Part shown: piece by piece, positions 8,436 through 19,720 of the stretch
Layout: each line of letters begins with the position of its first letter
Numbering within the stretch: the stretch's first letter is position 1
Origin: Jeotgalibacillus proteolyticus
Lineage (GTDB): Bacteria > Bacillota > Bacilli > Bacillales > Jeotgalibacillaceae
Direction: 5' to 3'
DNA length: 62,500 nt
Assembly (NCBI RefSeq): GCF_002926065.1
Contig: NZ_PREZ01000011.1
Coordinates: forward strand, 1-62,500
Position numbers and translations under genes: made by a program
The notes under the pieces: generated by a model
The model's database searches: none
Told to the model about the DNA's origin: nothing
Seen by the model: the letters and a program-made list of their open reading frames with translations, nothing else

Positions 8436-9335
8436 TTACTCGTACTGCTTAAGTGCTTCTGTGTAATGCTGCTTTATCTGTTCTGCAAGCTCTTGAGGCT
8501 CCAATACTTTTACGTGAGGCCCGTAGGAAAGAAGCTGAGATGCTGTATAGGATAACTCCGCATAAGGAATACTTCCTCTCCAAATGCCTTCTGATACTGC
8601 TTTGAATAACGGGTCTGCTTTTGCACGGCGCGCGCCTTCAGAACTGAACGCTAGTACTGTTTGGACAGAAGGTCGGTCCTCAGGACGATTCAGCCAGTCA
8701 GTTAATAATGGGAGCTGATGATCTATCTTATCCCCTATTTTTGCGTAATGGATTCTGTCGGCGCGGTACAATAATACATGATCTTTATATAAGGCCGGCA
8801 TATACCATGCTTGATCAAAATAAAGGCCCAGAGGGAAAACCGTGACATCTTTTTGTCCATTTGGAGATTCATACGTGATGAAGAGCTCCTGTTGTTCGAG
8901 CGCTGCTTGCAAGATGAGGGTCGTCCAATTATGTTTGCCCGCTTGAGCAGATAGCTTAAATACTACTTTCGTTTCAACCAGCCTGATTTTTTCCTTTGTA
9001 GAATCAGGCAATTCAGCAAAATAGTTTTCAGCAAGATGGCTTCGCACTTCATTAAATGGAAGATCAGGCAGTTGTTGAAAGTAATGCAGCATTAAATAAA
9101 GCCCCAGTGCTTCATTTTCATTTAACTGAAGCGGCGGCAGCAATCGGTTGGGAAGCACCCGGTACCCCCCATGTCTGCCTGGCTCGGAATAAAGAGGGAA
9201 GCCGATTTGCTGAAGTTTTTCTAGGTCTCGCTGGATGGTTCTTAGTGATACACCAAAGCGTCCGGCTAGTTCTGAAGCAGTGAATTTTCTGTTTGGCTCG
9301 AGCATGCGCATGATGGTCAGTTGGCGATTATTCAT
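8436..9335 (-). CDS. WYL-domain transcriptional regulator (DeoR-type HTH)
   Basis: A 299-residue regulator. Residues 1-56 form a winged HTH of the HTH_11 type (ASELAGRFGVSLRTIQRDLEKLQ). The rest is a WYL ligand-sensing region in which the motif reads WYM (DQAWYMPALYKD), with a C-terminal WCX-like extension. Such proteins often repress a divergent neighbour. Start 9335 is preferred over 9458 because AAAGGAG lies 11 bases upstream and the longer N-terminus is a hydrophobic run with no family match. It is transcribed away from the reductase gene at 9415, with an inverted repeat between them. This pair is not part of the standard abrB-metS gap. Confidence 0.85.
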   Translation of the reverse strand: MNNRQLTIMRMLEPNRKFTASELAGRFGVSLRTIQRDLEKLQQIGFPLYSEPGRHGGYRVLPNRLLPPLQLNENEALGLYLMLHYFQQLPDLPFNEVRSHLAENYFAELPDSTKEKIRLVETKVVFKLSAQAGKHNWTTLILQAALEQQELFITYESPNGQKDVTVFPLGLYFDQAWYMPALYKDHVLLYRADRIHYAKIGDKIDHQLPLLTDWLNRPEDRPSVQTVLAFSSEGARRAKADPLFKAVSEGIWRGSIPYAELSYTASQLLSYGPHVKVLEPQELAEQIKQHYTEALKQYE

Positions 9336-9353
9336 ATAATACGTACTCCTTTT

Positions 9354-9378
9354 AATTACGACGTTTATTGTCATAATT
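9354..9378. promoter_or_regulatory. Likely operator between WYL regulator and reductase
   Basis: Inverted repeat AATTACGAC-N7-GTCATAATT (8 of 9 positions complementary) in the divergent promoter region, with TATACA at 9383-9388 downstream. It is probably the binding site of the WYL regulator; this is inference from position and symmetry. Confidence 0.55.
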
Positions 9379-9414
9379 AAAGTATACACTAACGGTAGAA
9401 AGGAGATGAAAGAC

Positions 9415-9930
9415 ATGAGTAAAAACGTCTTATATATTGCTATGAGTCTCGATGGCATGATTGCAAAAGAGGATCATTCGCTTGACTGGCTGCTTGAAGC
9501 TGAGGGAGAGGGGGATAATGGATACGAGCACTTTTACAGTGGAATTTCTTCCATAGTGATGGGCAGCCGGACGTATCAGGAAGTCCTGAAAATGACAGAG
9601 GAAAAACCCTACCAGGATCGTCCGGTTTATGTGCTGTCACGGACAAAGATGGAGGATGGATATGCCTCCTTTACATCAGAAACAGTCAAAACCCTGCTGC
9701 CGAATTTACAGAAAAAGCATGGTGGTCCCGTATGGGTGGTGGGCGGCGGAGAAATTGTAAAAGCATGTATAGAATCAGAGCTGATCGACGAATATTATAT
9801 TGCTGTGATCCCGGTAGTGTTAGGTGGAGGGATCCCGCTGTTTCCAAAAGGGACTGCATTTACTGAATTAAGGCTTAAAGGAACGGAAATCTATAATCAA
9901 ATTGTAATGCTGCACTACGTAAAAAAATAA
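9415..9930 (+). CDS. Dihydrofolate-reductase-fold protein (RibD C-terminal family)
   Basis: A 171-residue RibD_C/DHFR-like protein: MSKNVLYIAMSLDGMIA at the start, GSRTYQEVLK and VWVVGGGEIVKACIE (NADPH-binding Gly-rich turn), and an IPVVLGGGIPLF strand. It is similar to the YyaP/YwjB type of small reductases. The substrate is unknown; it is not the main FolA. ATG 9415 is used because AAAGGAGATG sits 6-15 bases upstream, while ATG 9406 overlaps that site. It is divergent from the WYL gene, which likely controls it, and is followed by its own terminator. Confidence 0.85.
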   Translation: MSKNVLYIAMSLDGMIAKEDHSLDWLLEAEGEGDNGYEHFYSGISSIVMGSRTYQEVLKMTEEKPYQDRPVYVLSRTKMEDGYASFTSETVKTLLPNLQKKHGGPVWVVGGGEIVKACIESELIDEYYIAVIPVVLGGGIPLFPKGTAFTELRLKGTEIYNQIVMLHYVKK

Positions 9931-9962
9931 ACAGAAGACCATCAATGCGATTTTAAGCTGGT

Positions 9963-10003
9963 AAAAAATGCTTGCGCGAGAAACTTCCGCGCGGCATTTT
10001 TTT
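9963..10003 (+). terminator. Terminator after the reductase gene
   Basis: AAAAAATGC-TT-GCGCG stem pairing with CGCGC-GG-CATTTTTTT around a 9-base loop, ending in seven T. Confidence 0.8.
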
Positions 10004-10169
10004 AATCCATGTATGTAAGATTGTGTCTTTTTTTGAGTCCCAGGAAGTCTGACAGAAACGTAACTGTTTCACTCCATTGGTTGCAATAGCGTTTATTTTC
10101 CGGTATATTTTTTAGCATATGAATACGCGTCAGCATTGGTTTTCTGACGGTAAATGTGAAGCAACGTGA

Positions 10170-12173
<2,004 letters not shown>

Positions 12174-12187
12174 GAGTAAAAAGCAAT

Positions 12188-12226
12188 AAAAGGAGAGACT
12201 AATCAGCGTGATTAGTCCTCCTTTTT
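12188..12226 (+). terminator. Terminator after metG
   Basis: AAAGGAG-AGACTAATC stem against GATTAGTC-CTCCTTTTT with a 5-base loop; strong and followed by T residues. Confidence 0.85.
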
Positions 12227-12472
12227 ACTTTTTAAAGAGAGTTTACAGAAACATATCTTTTGTTACAGGAATATAACAGTAAGTTTACCCGTATGAAGAA
12301 GTCGAAATAAAAGAGCCTAAAAGCGTAAAAACCCTAAAATACACGTTATTTAGACATATAAAGGAAATATCATCGAATAAATTATCTTGAGATACTTTTT
12401 ATTTCGTATATAAGTTATTTATCAATGATTAAACATATTTAAAAATATATTTATATATTAAAATTAGGTCGA
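12227..12472. other. AT-rich intergenic stretch
   Basis: About 245 bases of very AT-rich sequence between the metG terminator and the tatD promoter. I see no gene, structured RNA or repeat. Confidence 0.5.
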
Positions 12473-12501
12473 TTGACAGGTCGAATAACGAAACATAATT
12501 A
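12473..12501 (+). promoter_or_regulatory. Sigma-A-type promoter before tatD
   Basis: TTGACA (12473-12478), 17-base spacer, TAATTA (12496-12501). The 5' UTR is about 115 bases; a TGACGAA Spo0A-like heptamer at 12530-12536 may be chance. Confidence 0.6.
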
Positions 12502-12620
12502 CTATTGCACATCATTATAATTAAGTTTGTGACGAATTTGTTATGTATTTGTTACATGATTGAGAAGCATGTCATAGGGTTTTTGATTACACTAAATTTG
12601 CTGATAAAGGAGAGAGCTGT

Positions 12621-13385
12621 ATGCTATTTGATACTCATGTACATTTAAATGCAGATCAGTTTGAAGAGGATGTAGAGGAAGTAATCGGCCGGGCAAAGGA
12701 AGCTGGAGTCGAATGGATGACAGTTGTAGGGTTTGATACGCCGACGATCAATAAAGCGATCGAGCTTGCTGAGAAGTATAACTTTATATATGCAGCAGTA
12801 GGCTGGCACCCTGTAGATGCAATTGATCTGACCGACAAAGAACTTGCCTGGATTGAGGAGCTTGCTCAGCATCCAAAGGTCGTAGCAATAGGTGAAACAG
12901 GACTTGATTATTACTGGGACAAGTCTCCAAAAGAGATTCAGCAGGAAGTGTTTAAAAAGCAGATAGCCCTGGCTAAAAGGGTAAAGCTGCCGATCGTTAT
13001 ACATAACCGTGATGCCACACAGGATGTTGTGGATATCCTTCGGGAGGAAAACGCGGCTGAGGTAGGCGGAATCATGCATTGCTACAGCGGCAGTGTAGAA
13101 ATTGCAAAGCAGTGTATTGAAATGAATTTTATGATTTCACTTGGCGGACCAGTAACGTTCAAAAACGCAAAAAAGCCAAAAGAAGTAGCAGCTGAAATTC
13201 CGTTGGAACATCTTTTAATTGAAACGGATGCACCTTTTCTTGCGCCTCACCCTTATCGCGGAAAGCGAAATGAGCCGGCCTACGTTAAATTAGTAGCGGA
13301 ACAGATCGCAGAATTAAAAGAAATCTCTTACGAAAAAGTAGGAAATCAAACGACAGAAAACGCTAAAAGAATTTTTAATCTATAA
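12621..13385 (+). CDS. tatD: TatD family metal-dependent DNase (YabD)
   Basis: A 254-residue TIM-barrel metallohydrolase of the TatD family. Metal ligands visible: HxH in FDTHVHLN (His6, His8), Glu of IGETGLDY, His of IVIHNRDA, His of GIMHCYSG and Asp of IETDAPFL. TatD enzymes are Mg-dependent 3'-5' DNases; this paralogue between metS and yabE is conserved in Bacillus. GGAGAG 8 bases before ATG. Followed by a 241-base gap before yabE. Confidence 0.93.
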   Translation: MLFDTHVHLNADQFEEDVEEVIGRAKEAGVEWMTVVGFDTPTINKAIELAEKYNFIYAAVGWHPVDAIDLTDKELAWIEELAQHPKVVAIGETGLDYYWDKSPKEIQQEVFKKQIALAKRVKLPIVIHNRDATQDVVDILREENAAEVGGIMHCYSGSVEIAKQCIEMNFMISLGGPVTFKNAKKPKEVAAEIPLEHLLIETDAPFLAPHPYRGKRNEPAYVKLVAEQIAELKEISYEKVGNQTTENAKRIFNL

Positions 13386-13626
13386 ATTATCTCAACATGA
13401 AGACTTTATTGGTTTACTTTCATTAGAATTCGATTGTGTGGGCGACATAATTCCCAATAATTCTTTGAGATAGGATTTGGTTTTGTCGAAGAAAAAATCT
13501 TTTCAAGCTTCAGGAGGCTATGCATAATAGAGCATGTTTCAGATGTTTGTAAAAAATAGATTACTAGATTGGCAAAGTCAGGTCTCAATAGCTGTTAAAT
13601 CACTCGGAGTAAAGGGGGAGTTTTTC
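13386..13626. promoter_or_regulatory. yabE leader region with a Spo0A-like box
   Basis: No gene called. TTTTGTCGAA at 13481-13490 is a perfect Spo0A-box match on the plus strand, and TTGGCA at 13569-13574 may be a -35. In B. subtilis yabE is controlled partly by an antisense transcript; whether one exists here cannot be seen. Confidence 0.35.
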
Positions 13627-14958
13627 ATGCAATCGAATAAGATGAAAAACGAATATCCAAAAACGAAGGAAAAAAAGAATTGGATTTATAATCTGTTAAC
13701 CATTACCGTATTTGTGCTCGTGATCGGCTTTTTATTTCAGGAAGGAATGAAAAAAACAGTCGCTCTGACACTAAACGGAGAGGAACAATTAATCCGTACA
13801 AATGCAACAACTGTGGAGGGTCTGTTAGCTGAGCTTGAAGTTGATACACATTCAAAGGACTATCTGCAGCCAGCAGCAGATACAGCCATTTACCATGATA
13901 TGAAAGTTCAATGGAGACCGGCAGCGCAGGTTGCTTTTACCTCAGGAAGTGAGCAGCATATTATCATGACAAATGCTCAAACAGTAGGGGATTTTTTACG
14001 TAAAGAAAAAATAAATGTGTCCGAGCAGGATGAGCTTTCTCATGATCTAAAAACAAAGATAAGTGAAAACATGACAATTTCTCTGGATAAGGCGTTTGCT
14101 TTCACGTTGGTTGACGGAAAGGAAAAGCTGGAGGAATGGTCCACTTCGATCACTGTCGCTGACTTTTTAAAGCAGCAGAATATTTCGCTGGATAAAGATG
14201 ATCGTGTTGAGCCAGCCCTTGAAACGAAGCTTTCTCAGGGAGCTGTAGTGCAGATCGTTCGTGTTGAAAAGGTCACCGATGTGGTGGAAGAGGATAAAAG
14301 CTTTGCTGTGGAAACGCGCAAGGATGAATCCCTTGTATCCGGGACAGAAGAAATTGTCCAGGAAGGGAAAAAGGGAGTAATTGAGAAAACCTACGAGGTA
14401 GTACTCGAAAATGGCAAAGAAAAATCACGCAAGCTCCAAAGTGAAAAGGTTATAAAGGAAAGTGTGAACGAGGTTGTGGCAGTAGGTACTAAGGTTCTGG
14501 TAGCGGAGGTTTCACGTGGAACGCAGGCAGCCGCGGCTGTCAATACGACAGCTTCAGATGAGCCGGCTGAAAAACCGGCACAGGAAACTGCTCAGCCGGC
14601 AGTACAGCAAACCGCTGCAACAACAACCGCAGCTTCAGCTCCTGAGGAAAAAAAGGAAGAGCCTGCGGGCAGAGAGCTTTATGTATCATCGACCGCTTAT
14701 ACTGCTTCTTGTAACGGTTGTTCAGGGATTACTGCAACAGGTATCAACCTGAAAGCGAATCCGGATCTTAAGGTCATTGCGGTGGATCCATCGGTGATCC
14801 CTCTAGGCTCAAAAGTATATGTAGAGGGCTATGGCTATGCAGTAGCCGGAGACACAGGCGGAGCGATTAAGGGCAACAAAATAGATGTCTTCCTGCCGAA
14901 CAAGGAAGATGCCTACCGTTGGGGAAATAGACAAGTGAAGATTAAAATCCTGCCTTAA
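13627..14958 (+). CDS. yabE: YabE: DUF348/G5/3D-domain cell-wall protein (Rpf-like)
   Basis: A 443-residue exported protein. A positively charged N-terminus and one membrane segment (about 17-36) are followed by three DUF348 repeats (each starting near a TNAxTVxxFL pattern), a G5 domain (about 205-285), an Ala/Pro/Glu linker (300-345), and a C-terminal 3D domain with the Thr-Gly-Asp motifs AYTAS, VIPLGS, GDTGGAIKG. The 3D domain is the double-psi barrel of lytic transglycosylases such as MltA and of resuscitation-promoting-factor-like Firmicute proteins. It probably remodels peptidoglycan. ATG 13627 follows AAAGGGGGAG by seven bases; the longer reading adds an unlikely N-terminus. Confidence 0.9.
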   Translation: MQSNKMKNEYPKTKEKKNWIYNLLTITVFVLVIGFLFQEGMKKTVALTLNGEEQLIRTNATTVEGLLAELEVDTHSKDYLQPAADTAIYHDMKVQWRPAAQVAFTSGSEQHIIMTNAQTVGDFLRKEKINVSEQDELSHDLKTKISENMTISLDKAFAFTLVDGKEKLEEWSTSITVADFLKQQNISLDKDDRVEPALETKLSQGAVVQIVRVEKVTDVVEEDKSFAVETRKDESLVSGTEEIVQEGKKGVIEKTYEVVLENGKEKSRKLQSEKVIKESVNEVVAVGTKVLVAEVSRGTQAAAAVNTTASDEPAEKPAQETAQPAVQQTAATTTAASAPEEKKEEPAGRELYVSSTAYTASCNGCSGITATGINLKANPDLKVIAVDPSVIPLGSKVYVEGYGYAVAGDTGGAIKGNKIDVFLPNKEDAYRWGNRQVKIKILP

Positions 14959-14983
14959 CGGAAGAAATTTATAAAAAATGCGG

Positions 14984-15010
14984 ACAGGGGGAGCGATCTC
15001 CCTGTTTTTT
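14984..15010 (+). terminator. Terminator after yabE
   Basis: ACAGGGGGAG / CTCCCTGT stem around a short loop, then six T. Confidence 0.8.
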
Positions 15011-15106
15011 GTGTGTTTTCGGCGAAATTGTTTTATACTAAGAAGATACGAAAATTGATCTGCACGCTCATGGAGATTATTTATAGAAGAAACAGGTGAA
15101 AGTTGA

Positions 15107-16550
<1,444 letters not shown>

Positions 16551-16557
16551 ATTAATA

Positions 16558-16594
16558 CCCCCTGATTGCAAAGAGTAGCAATCAGGGGTTTTTG
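16558..16594 (+). terminator. Terminator after rsmA
   Basis: CCCCTGATTGC / GCAATCAGGGG, an 11-bp perfect stem with an 8-base loop and TTTTT. Confidence 0.9.
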
Positions 16595-16599
16595 GTTAA

Positions 16600-16628
16600 C
16601 ACCCCTTGCTAGGCTCCTGCATATAGTA
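16600..16628 (+). promoter_or_regulatory. Sigma-K promoter of yabG
   Basis: CACC (16600-16603), 16-base spacer, CATATAGTA (16620-16628). This fits the sigma-K pattern MACM-N16-CATANNNTA exactly, and yabG is a sigma-K gene in B. subtilis. Confidence 0.8.
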
Positions 16629-16659
16629 AAGAGAGGTCAGGATGACAGGAGGCCAAGGG

Positions 16660-17517
16660 ATGGAATGGAACGACCAATTAGTTGGACGCAAGTCTTACGG
16701 GTGTGACGTGCTATTTCGTGTGGTGGATGTGCTGGAAAGAGATGGAGAAGAAATAGCTATTTTATATGGAGCAGATATCCGGTTAGTCGCAGACGCACCA
16801 ATTAGTGACCTGGCTTTAATGACAGACAAAGAAATTGAAAAATTTGAAGAAGAATACAGAAGTCTTGAGGAGGAATCCTTTCACTCATTCACTGCTGACA
16901 CCAAGCAGAATGAGGATCGTAAAAATTCCTCCTCCAGCTTATCTTTTCATTTACCGGGACGTGTGCTTCATATGGATGGAGACCCCCGGTATCTGAAAAA
17001 ATGTGTTGATGCCTATACCTCTTTAAGTGTTCCGGTGATTGGAATTCACTGTCAGGAAAAAGAAATGCCGGAACGCGTTTCGTCACTAATTGACCAATAT
17101 CAGCCTCAAATACTGGTGCTGACCGGGCACGATGCTTACCTGTCTTCACGCGGGAAAAAATCCGATATTAATGCGTATAGAAATTCTGTTTCCTTTGTAA
17201 AAGCTGTACAGGAGGCAAGAAGAAAAATGCCGAGTCTTGACCAGCTTGTCATTTTTGCCGGCGCCTGTCAGTCTCATTTTGAGTCGTTAATTCATGCAGG
17301 CGCTAATTTTGCAAGCTCCCCTTTACGGGTAAATATTCATGCGCTCGATCCTGTGTATACTGTAGGAAAAATCAGCTACACCTCATTTAAAGATTCGATC
17401 TTCATGGAAGATATTTTGCGTCACACCCTGGCGAATGAAGACGGAATTGGCGGTGTCGAAACAAAGGGAGTCCTTAGAATTGGGACCCCTTACAGAGCCG
17501 AAATGTACCAGGATTGA
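16660..17517 (+). CDS. yabG: Sporulation-specific protease YabG
   Basis: A 285-residue mother-cell protease that processes spore-coat proteins and, in B. subtilis, helps cross-link them together with transglutaminase. The C-terminal two thirds are highly conserved: LVLTGHDAY, DQLVIFAGACQSHFESL with the candidate catalytic Cys, then ANFASSPLRVNIHALDP and GVLRIGTPY. The N-terminal part (60-100) is divergent and Glu/Ser rich. Start 16660 has AGGAGG seven bases upstream; an ATG at 16642 is possible. The sigma-K promoter 32 bases upstream supports the assignment. Confidence 0.93.
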   Translation: MEWNDQLVGRKSYGCDVLFRVVDVLERDGEEIAILYGADIRLVADAPISDLALMTDKEIEKFEEEYRSLEEESFHSFTADTKQNEDRKNSSSSLSFHLPGRVLHMDGDPRYLKKCVDAYTSLSVPVIGIHCQEKEMPERVSSLIDQYQPQILVLTGHDAYLSSRGKKSDINAYRNSVSFVKAVQEARRKMPSLDQLVIFAGACQSHFESLIHAGANFASSPLRVNIHALDPVYTVGKISYTSFKDSIFMEDILRHTLANEDGIGGVETKGVLRIGTPYRAEMYQD

Positions 17518-17569
17518 TAAATTCTTCTGAATCTGACGAAAAACTGCGGTATTTGCAGAATAAAAAACA

Positions 17570-17598
17570 TTGACAGTTATAATAAAATATTGATAAAA
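17570..17598 (+). promoter_or_regulatory. Upstream promoter candidate before veg
   Basis: TTGACA (17570-17575), 17-base spacer, ATAAAA (17593-17598). Good -35, weak -10. Confidence 0.45.
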
Positions 17599-17610
17599 TA
17601 ACTTATTTAT

Positions 17611-17639
17611 TTGACCTCGCAGGAACAATGTGTTATACT
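17611..17639 (+). promoter_or_regulatory. Strong sigma-A promoter of veg
   Basis: TTGACC (17611-17616), 17-base spacer, TATACT (17634-17639) with an upstream TG (extended -10). This is the counterpart of the very active Pveg of B. subtilis. Confidence 0.88.
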
Positions 17640-17662
17640 AAAGCCAGTGAGGTGGAAGCGGA

Positions 17663-17926
17663 ATGCCAAAAACTTTAGCCGATATTAAAAAGTCACTTGA
17701 TTCAAATCTTGGAAAACGTCTAATGTTAAAAGCCAATGGTGGAAGACGCAAGACAATCGAGCGTTCGGGAGTTCTAACTGAAACGTATCCATCTATTTTC
17801 ATTGTGGAATTAGATCAGGACGAGAACGCATTTGAACGGGTATCGTATAGCTACACCGATGTACTAACTGAATCTGTGGAATTAACCTTCATTGACGAAG
17901 GTTCTGAAGCCATTAATGTAAGCTAG
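17663..17926 (+). CDS. veg: Veg protein
   Basis: An 87-residue cytoplasmic protein matching Veg along its whole length ([18 protein letters not shown] start, [18 protein letters not shown] in the C-terminal half), a small all-beta SH3-like protein. In B. subtilis Veg stimulates biofilm matrix genes by countering SinR and affects spore outgrowth; the mechanism is not settled. Expressed from the strong promoter 24 bases upstream. AGTGAGGTGG provides the ribosome-binding site. Confidence 0.95.
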   Translation: MPKTLADIKKSLDSNLGKRLMLKANGGRRKTIERSGVLTETYPSIFIVELDQDENAFERVSYSYTDVLTESVELTFIDEGSEAINVS

Positions 17927-17958
17927 CAGTGGACAGTCGTTTACTGCTTTTTTATTTG

Positions 17959-17983
17959 CGCAGCGCATAGGCTGCGTTTTTTT
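17959..17983 (+). terminator. Terminator after veg
   Basis: CGCAGC / GCTGCG six-bp stem, loop GCATAG, seven T. The loop also supplies the -35 of the sspF promoter. Confidence 0.75.
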
Positions 17984-17993
17984 GTACATAGTA
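17965..17993 (+). promoter_or_regulatory. Sigma-G-type promoter of sspF
   Basis: GCATA (17965-17969), 17-base spacer, CATAGTA (17987-17993), close to the forespore consensus. It ends 34 bases before the sspF start. Confidence 0.65.
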
Positions 17994-18027
17994 AAGATGG
18001 CTGTACCGACGGAGGGAGACAACTGAC

Positions 18028-18210
18028 ATGAGTAGACGTAGAGGAATGATGTCTGATCGACTCAAGGAAGAAATCGCCAAGGAGCTTGGGTTTTATGACA
18101 CGGTCCAGCAGGAAGGCTGGGGCGGAATCAAAGCTCGTGATGCCGGTAATATGGTGAAGCGTGCCATCGAAATGGCTGAAAGTCAATTAGCGGGAAAACC
18201 ACAGCAGTAA
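18028..18210 (+). CDS. sspF: Small acid-soluble spore protein SspF
   Basis: A 60-residue alpha/beta-type small acid-soluble spore protein of the minor SspF type: it begins [22 protein letters not shown] and has the helix 2 block [20 protein letters not shown]. Alpha/beta SASPs saturate forespore DNA and protect it from UV and heat. GGAGGG stands 10 bases before ATG. Monocistronic between two terminators, as in B. subtilis. Confidence 0.95.
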   Translation: MSRRRGMMSDRLKEEIAKELGFYDTVQQEGWGGIKARDAGNMVKRAIEMAESQLAGKPQQ

Positions 18211-18289
18211 ATTAACTGCCAATGGAATGCTTTTCGTAGACGATCGCTAGGGTGAGTGTAGGTTCATCAAAATGAATAGGTACAAGCCG

Positions 18290-18322
18290 AAAACCAACGG
18301 GAATTTTTCCGTTGGTTTTTTT
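18290..18322 (+). terminator. Terminator after sspF
   Basis: AAAACCAACGG / CCGTTGGTTTT stem followed by further T residues; loop GAATTTTT. Confidence 0.9.
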
Positions 18323-18339
18323 GTTCAGGGGACGGCGGT

Positions 18340-18723
18340 TGTTGGAGCTAAACTGCTTCCACTTTTCTTGATCCAGTTTCAGCAGGCAGCTCCTCGGATC
18401 GTAAGCTGCTCATCCGTGCAGGCAAAAAGCGCCTGCTTGGCTGATCCTCTTACGTCTGTCGGAGCTAAACGCCTGCTTCCACTTTTCTTGATGTCCAGTT
18501 CCAGCAGGCAGCTCCTCGGATCGTAAGTCGAGCACCCATTTAGGCAAAGAGCGCCTAATTGGGCACTCGCCTTACGTCTGTCGGAGCTAAACGCCTGCTT
18601 CCGCTTTTCTTGATCCAGTTCCAGCAGGCAGGGGCTCGAGGTCACAAGTCAAGCACGAACTGAAGGCAAAGAGCAGCCTTCTGTCCGCACTCGCCTTGTG
18701 CTTGTCGCCCCTAAGCGCCTGCT
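18340..18723. repeat. Array of three-plus large hairpin repeats (S array)
   Basis: A partial unit (18340-18360) and three units of about 100 bases (18381-18478, 18503-18599, 18623-18723), each an imperfect inverted repeat. Each has a basal AGCAGGC/GCCTGCT stem, then AGCTCC/GGAGCT (or AGGGGC/GCCCCT in the third), a GTAAG/CTTAC or CACAAG/CTTGTG stem and an apical loop AAA(A/G)A. Units are joined by a TTCC(A/G)CTTTTCTTGATCCAGTTCC-like linker. It fills the gap between sspF and ispE and is related to the array at 25.9-26.5 kb. Small reading frames crossing it are by-products of the repeats. Confidence 0.85.
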
Positions 18724-18741
18724 TCCACTTTTCTTTATTTA

Positions 18742-18750
18742 TGCTACAAT
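18742..18750 (+). promoter_or_regulatory. Extended -10 promoter of ispE
   Basis: TGCTACAAT (TACAAT 18745-18750). The -35 region falls in the last bases of the repeat array and is poor. Confidence 0.5.
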
Positions 18751-18788
18751 AGCTTCATTGAACTGTTTGATGATTGAGGTGAGGTAGG

Positions 18789-19658
18789 TTGAAGATGATG
18801 GTGAAGGCGCCGGCGAAGATTAATTTGTCGCTGGATGTGCTTGGGAAGAGACCTGATGGGTTTCATGAGGTTGAGATGGTGATGACGACGGTGGATTTAG
18901 CTGACCGGATTGAGCTTGAGCTGGTGAAGAATGGTGCGATCCATATCCTTTCCCAGGACCGGTTTGTTCCCGGTGACCACAGGAACCTGGCATATAAGGC
19001 GGCTGACCTTTTAAAGGAGCGTTTTAAGGTTAAGGAGGGCGTCGCGATTACGATCCAGAAGCAAATCCCTGTTGCGGCAGGCTTAGCAGGAGGAAGCAGC
19101 GATGCAGCGGCTACTCTTCGCGGGCTCAATACGCTTTGGAATTTAGAACTGTCGCTTGAAGAGCTTGCAGAAATTGGCGCTGAGATCGGCTCAGATGTGT
19201 CATTTTGCGTTTATGGAGGAACAGCTCTTGCTACGGGAAGAGGGGAGATCATACAGGAGCTTCCGTGTCCTCCTAAGTGCTGGGTGATCCTTGCTAAGCC
19301 ATCAATAGGCGTGTCGACAGCTGATGTGTACAGAAGCTTAAAGACAGATAGAATTGTGCATCCTGATACAAAAGCAATGGTCCAGGCTATTCATGACCAG
19401 AATTACAAGGAAATGTGCGCTAATTTAGGAAATGCTCTGGAGGATGTTACGTTAAAAATGCATCCTGAGGTAGCTCATATAAAAGATCAGATGGAGCGGT
19501 TTGGTGCGGATGCGGTGCTGATGAGCGGAAGCGGCCCGACGGTTTTTGGTCTTGTTGAGTATGAGTCAAAGGTTCAGCGGGTCTATAATGGCCTTCGCGG
19601 CTTCTGTGATCAGGTATTCGCCGTGCGGCTGCTCGGTGAACGGAACCCCCTTGCTTAG
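18789..19658 (+). CDS. ispE: 4-diphosphocytidyl-2-C-methyl-D-erythritol kinase
   Basis: The ATP-dependent kinase of the MEP isoprenoid pathway, a 289-residue GHMP kinase. Motifs: [13 protein letters not shown] at the N-terminus, [21 protein letters not shown] (ATP-binding, about 92-112) and the [12 protein letters not shown] motif near residue 240. TTG 18789 gives an N-terminus that aligns exactly with B. subtilis IspE (ten residues to KAPAK); ATG 18795 or 18798 is the alternative. GAGGTGAGGT is the ribosome-binding site. The repeat array sits immediately upstream. Confidence 0.95.
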   Translation: MKMMVKAPAKINLSLDVLGKRPDGFHEVEMVMTTVDLADRIELELVKNGAIHILSQDRFVPGDHRNLAYKAADLLKERFKVKEGVAITIQKQIPVAAGLAGGSSDAAATLRGLNTLWNLELSLEELAEIGAEIGSDVSFCVYGGTALATGRGEIIQELPCPPKCWVILAKPSIGVSTADVYRSLKTDRIVHPDTKAMVQAIHDQNYKEMCANLGNALEDVTLKMHPEVAHIKDQMERFGADAVLMSGSGPTVFGLVEYESKVQRVYNGLRGFCDQVFAVRLLGERNPLA

Positions 19659-19701
19659 ATCCGGATAATGATGATATAGTTACTATAAATTATTCGGGTT
19701 T
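19657..19701 (+). promoter_or_regulatory. PurBox pair upstream of purR
   Basis: CCGGATAATG (19661-19670) and, inverted, the complement of CCGAATAAT (19689-19697). Taking the 14-base PurBox frame, 17 bases separate the two. That matches the spacing of PurR operators, so purR is probably autoregulated. Confidence 0.7.
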
Positions 19702-19720
19702 TAGGAGGTATAGGACAGCA

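Noticed and set aside
8200-8466. Plus-strand open frame of 88 codons upstream of the WYL gene end
   Set aside because: AT-rich composition, no ribosome-binding site, contains the Spo0A-like box series and resembles no family.
13509-13541. Leader peptide of ten codons before yabE with GGAGG upstream
   Set aside because: The Shine-Dalgarno sequence is only about two bases from the ATG and nothing links it to control of yabE.
18272-18645. Open frames on both strands inside the ispE-side repeat array
   Set aside because: They follow the repeat period and read through hairpin arms; no start signals.
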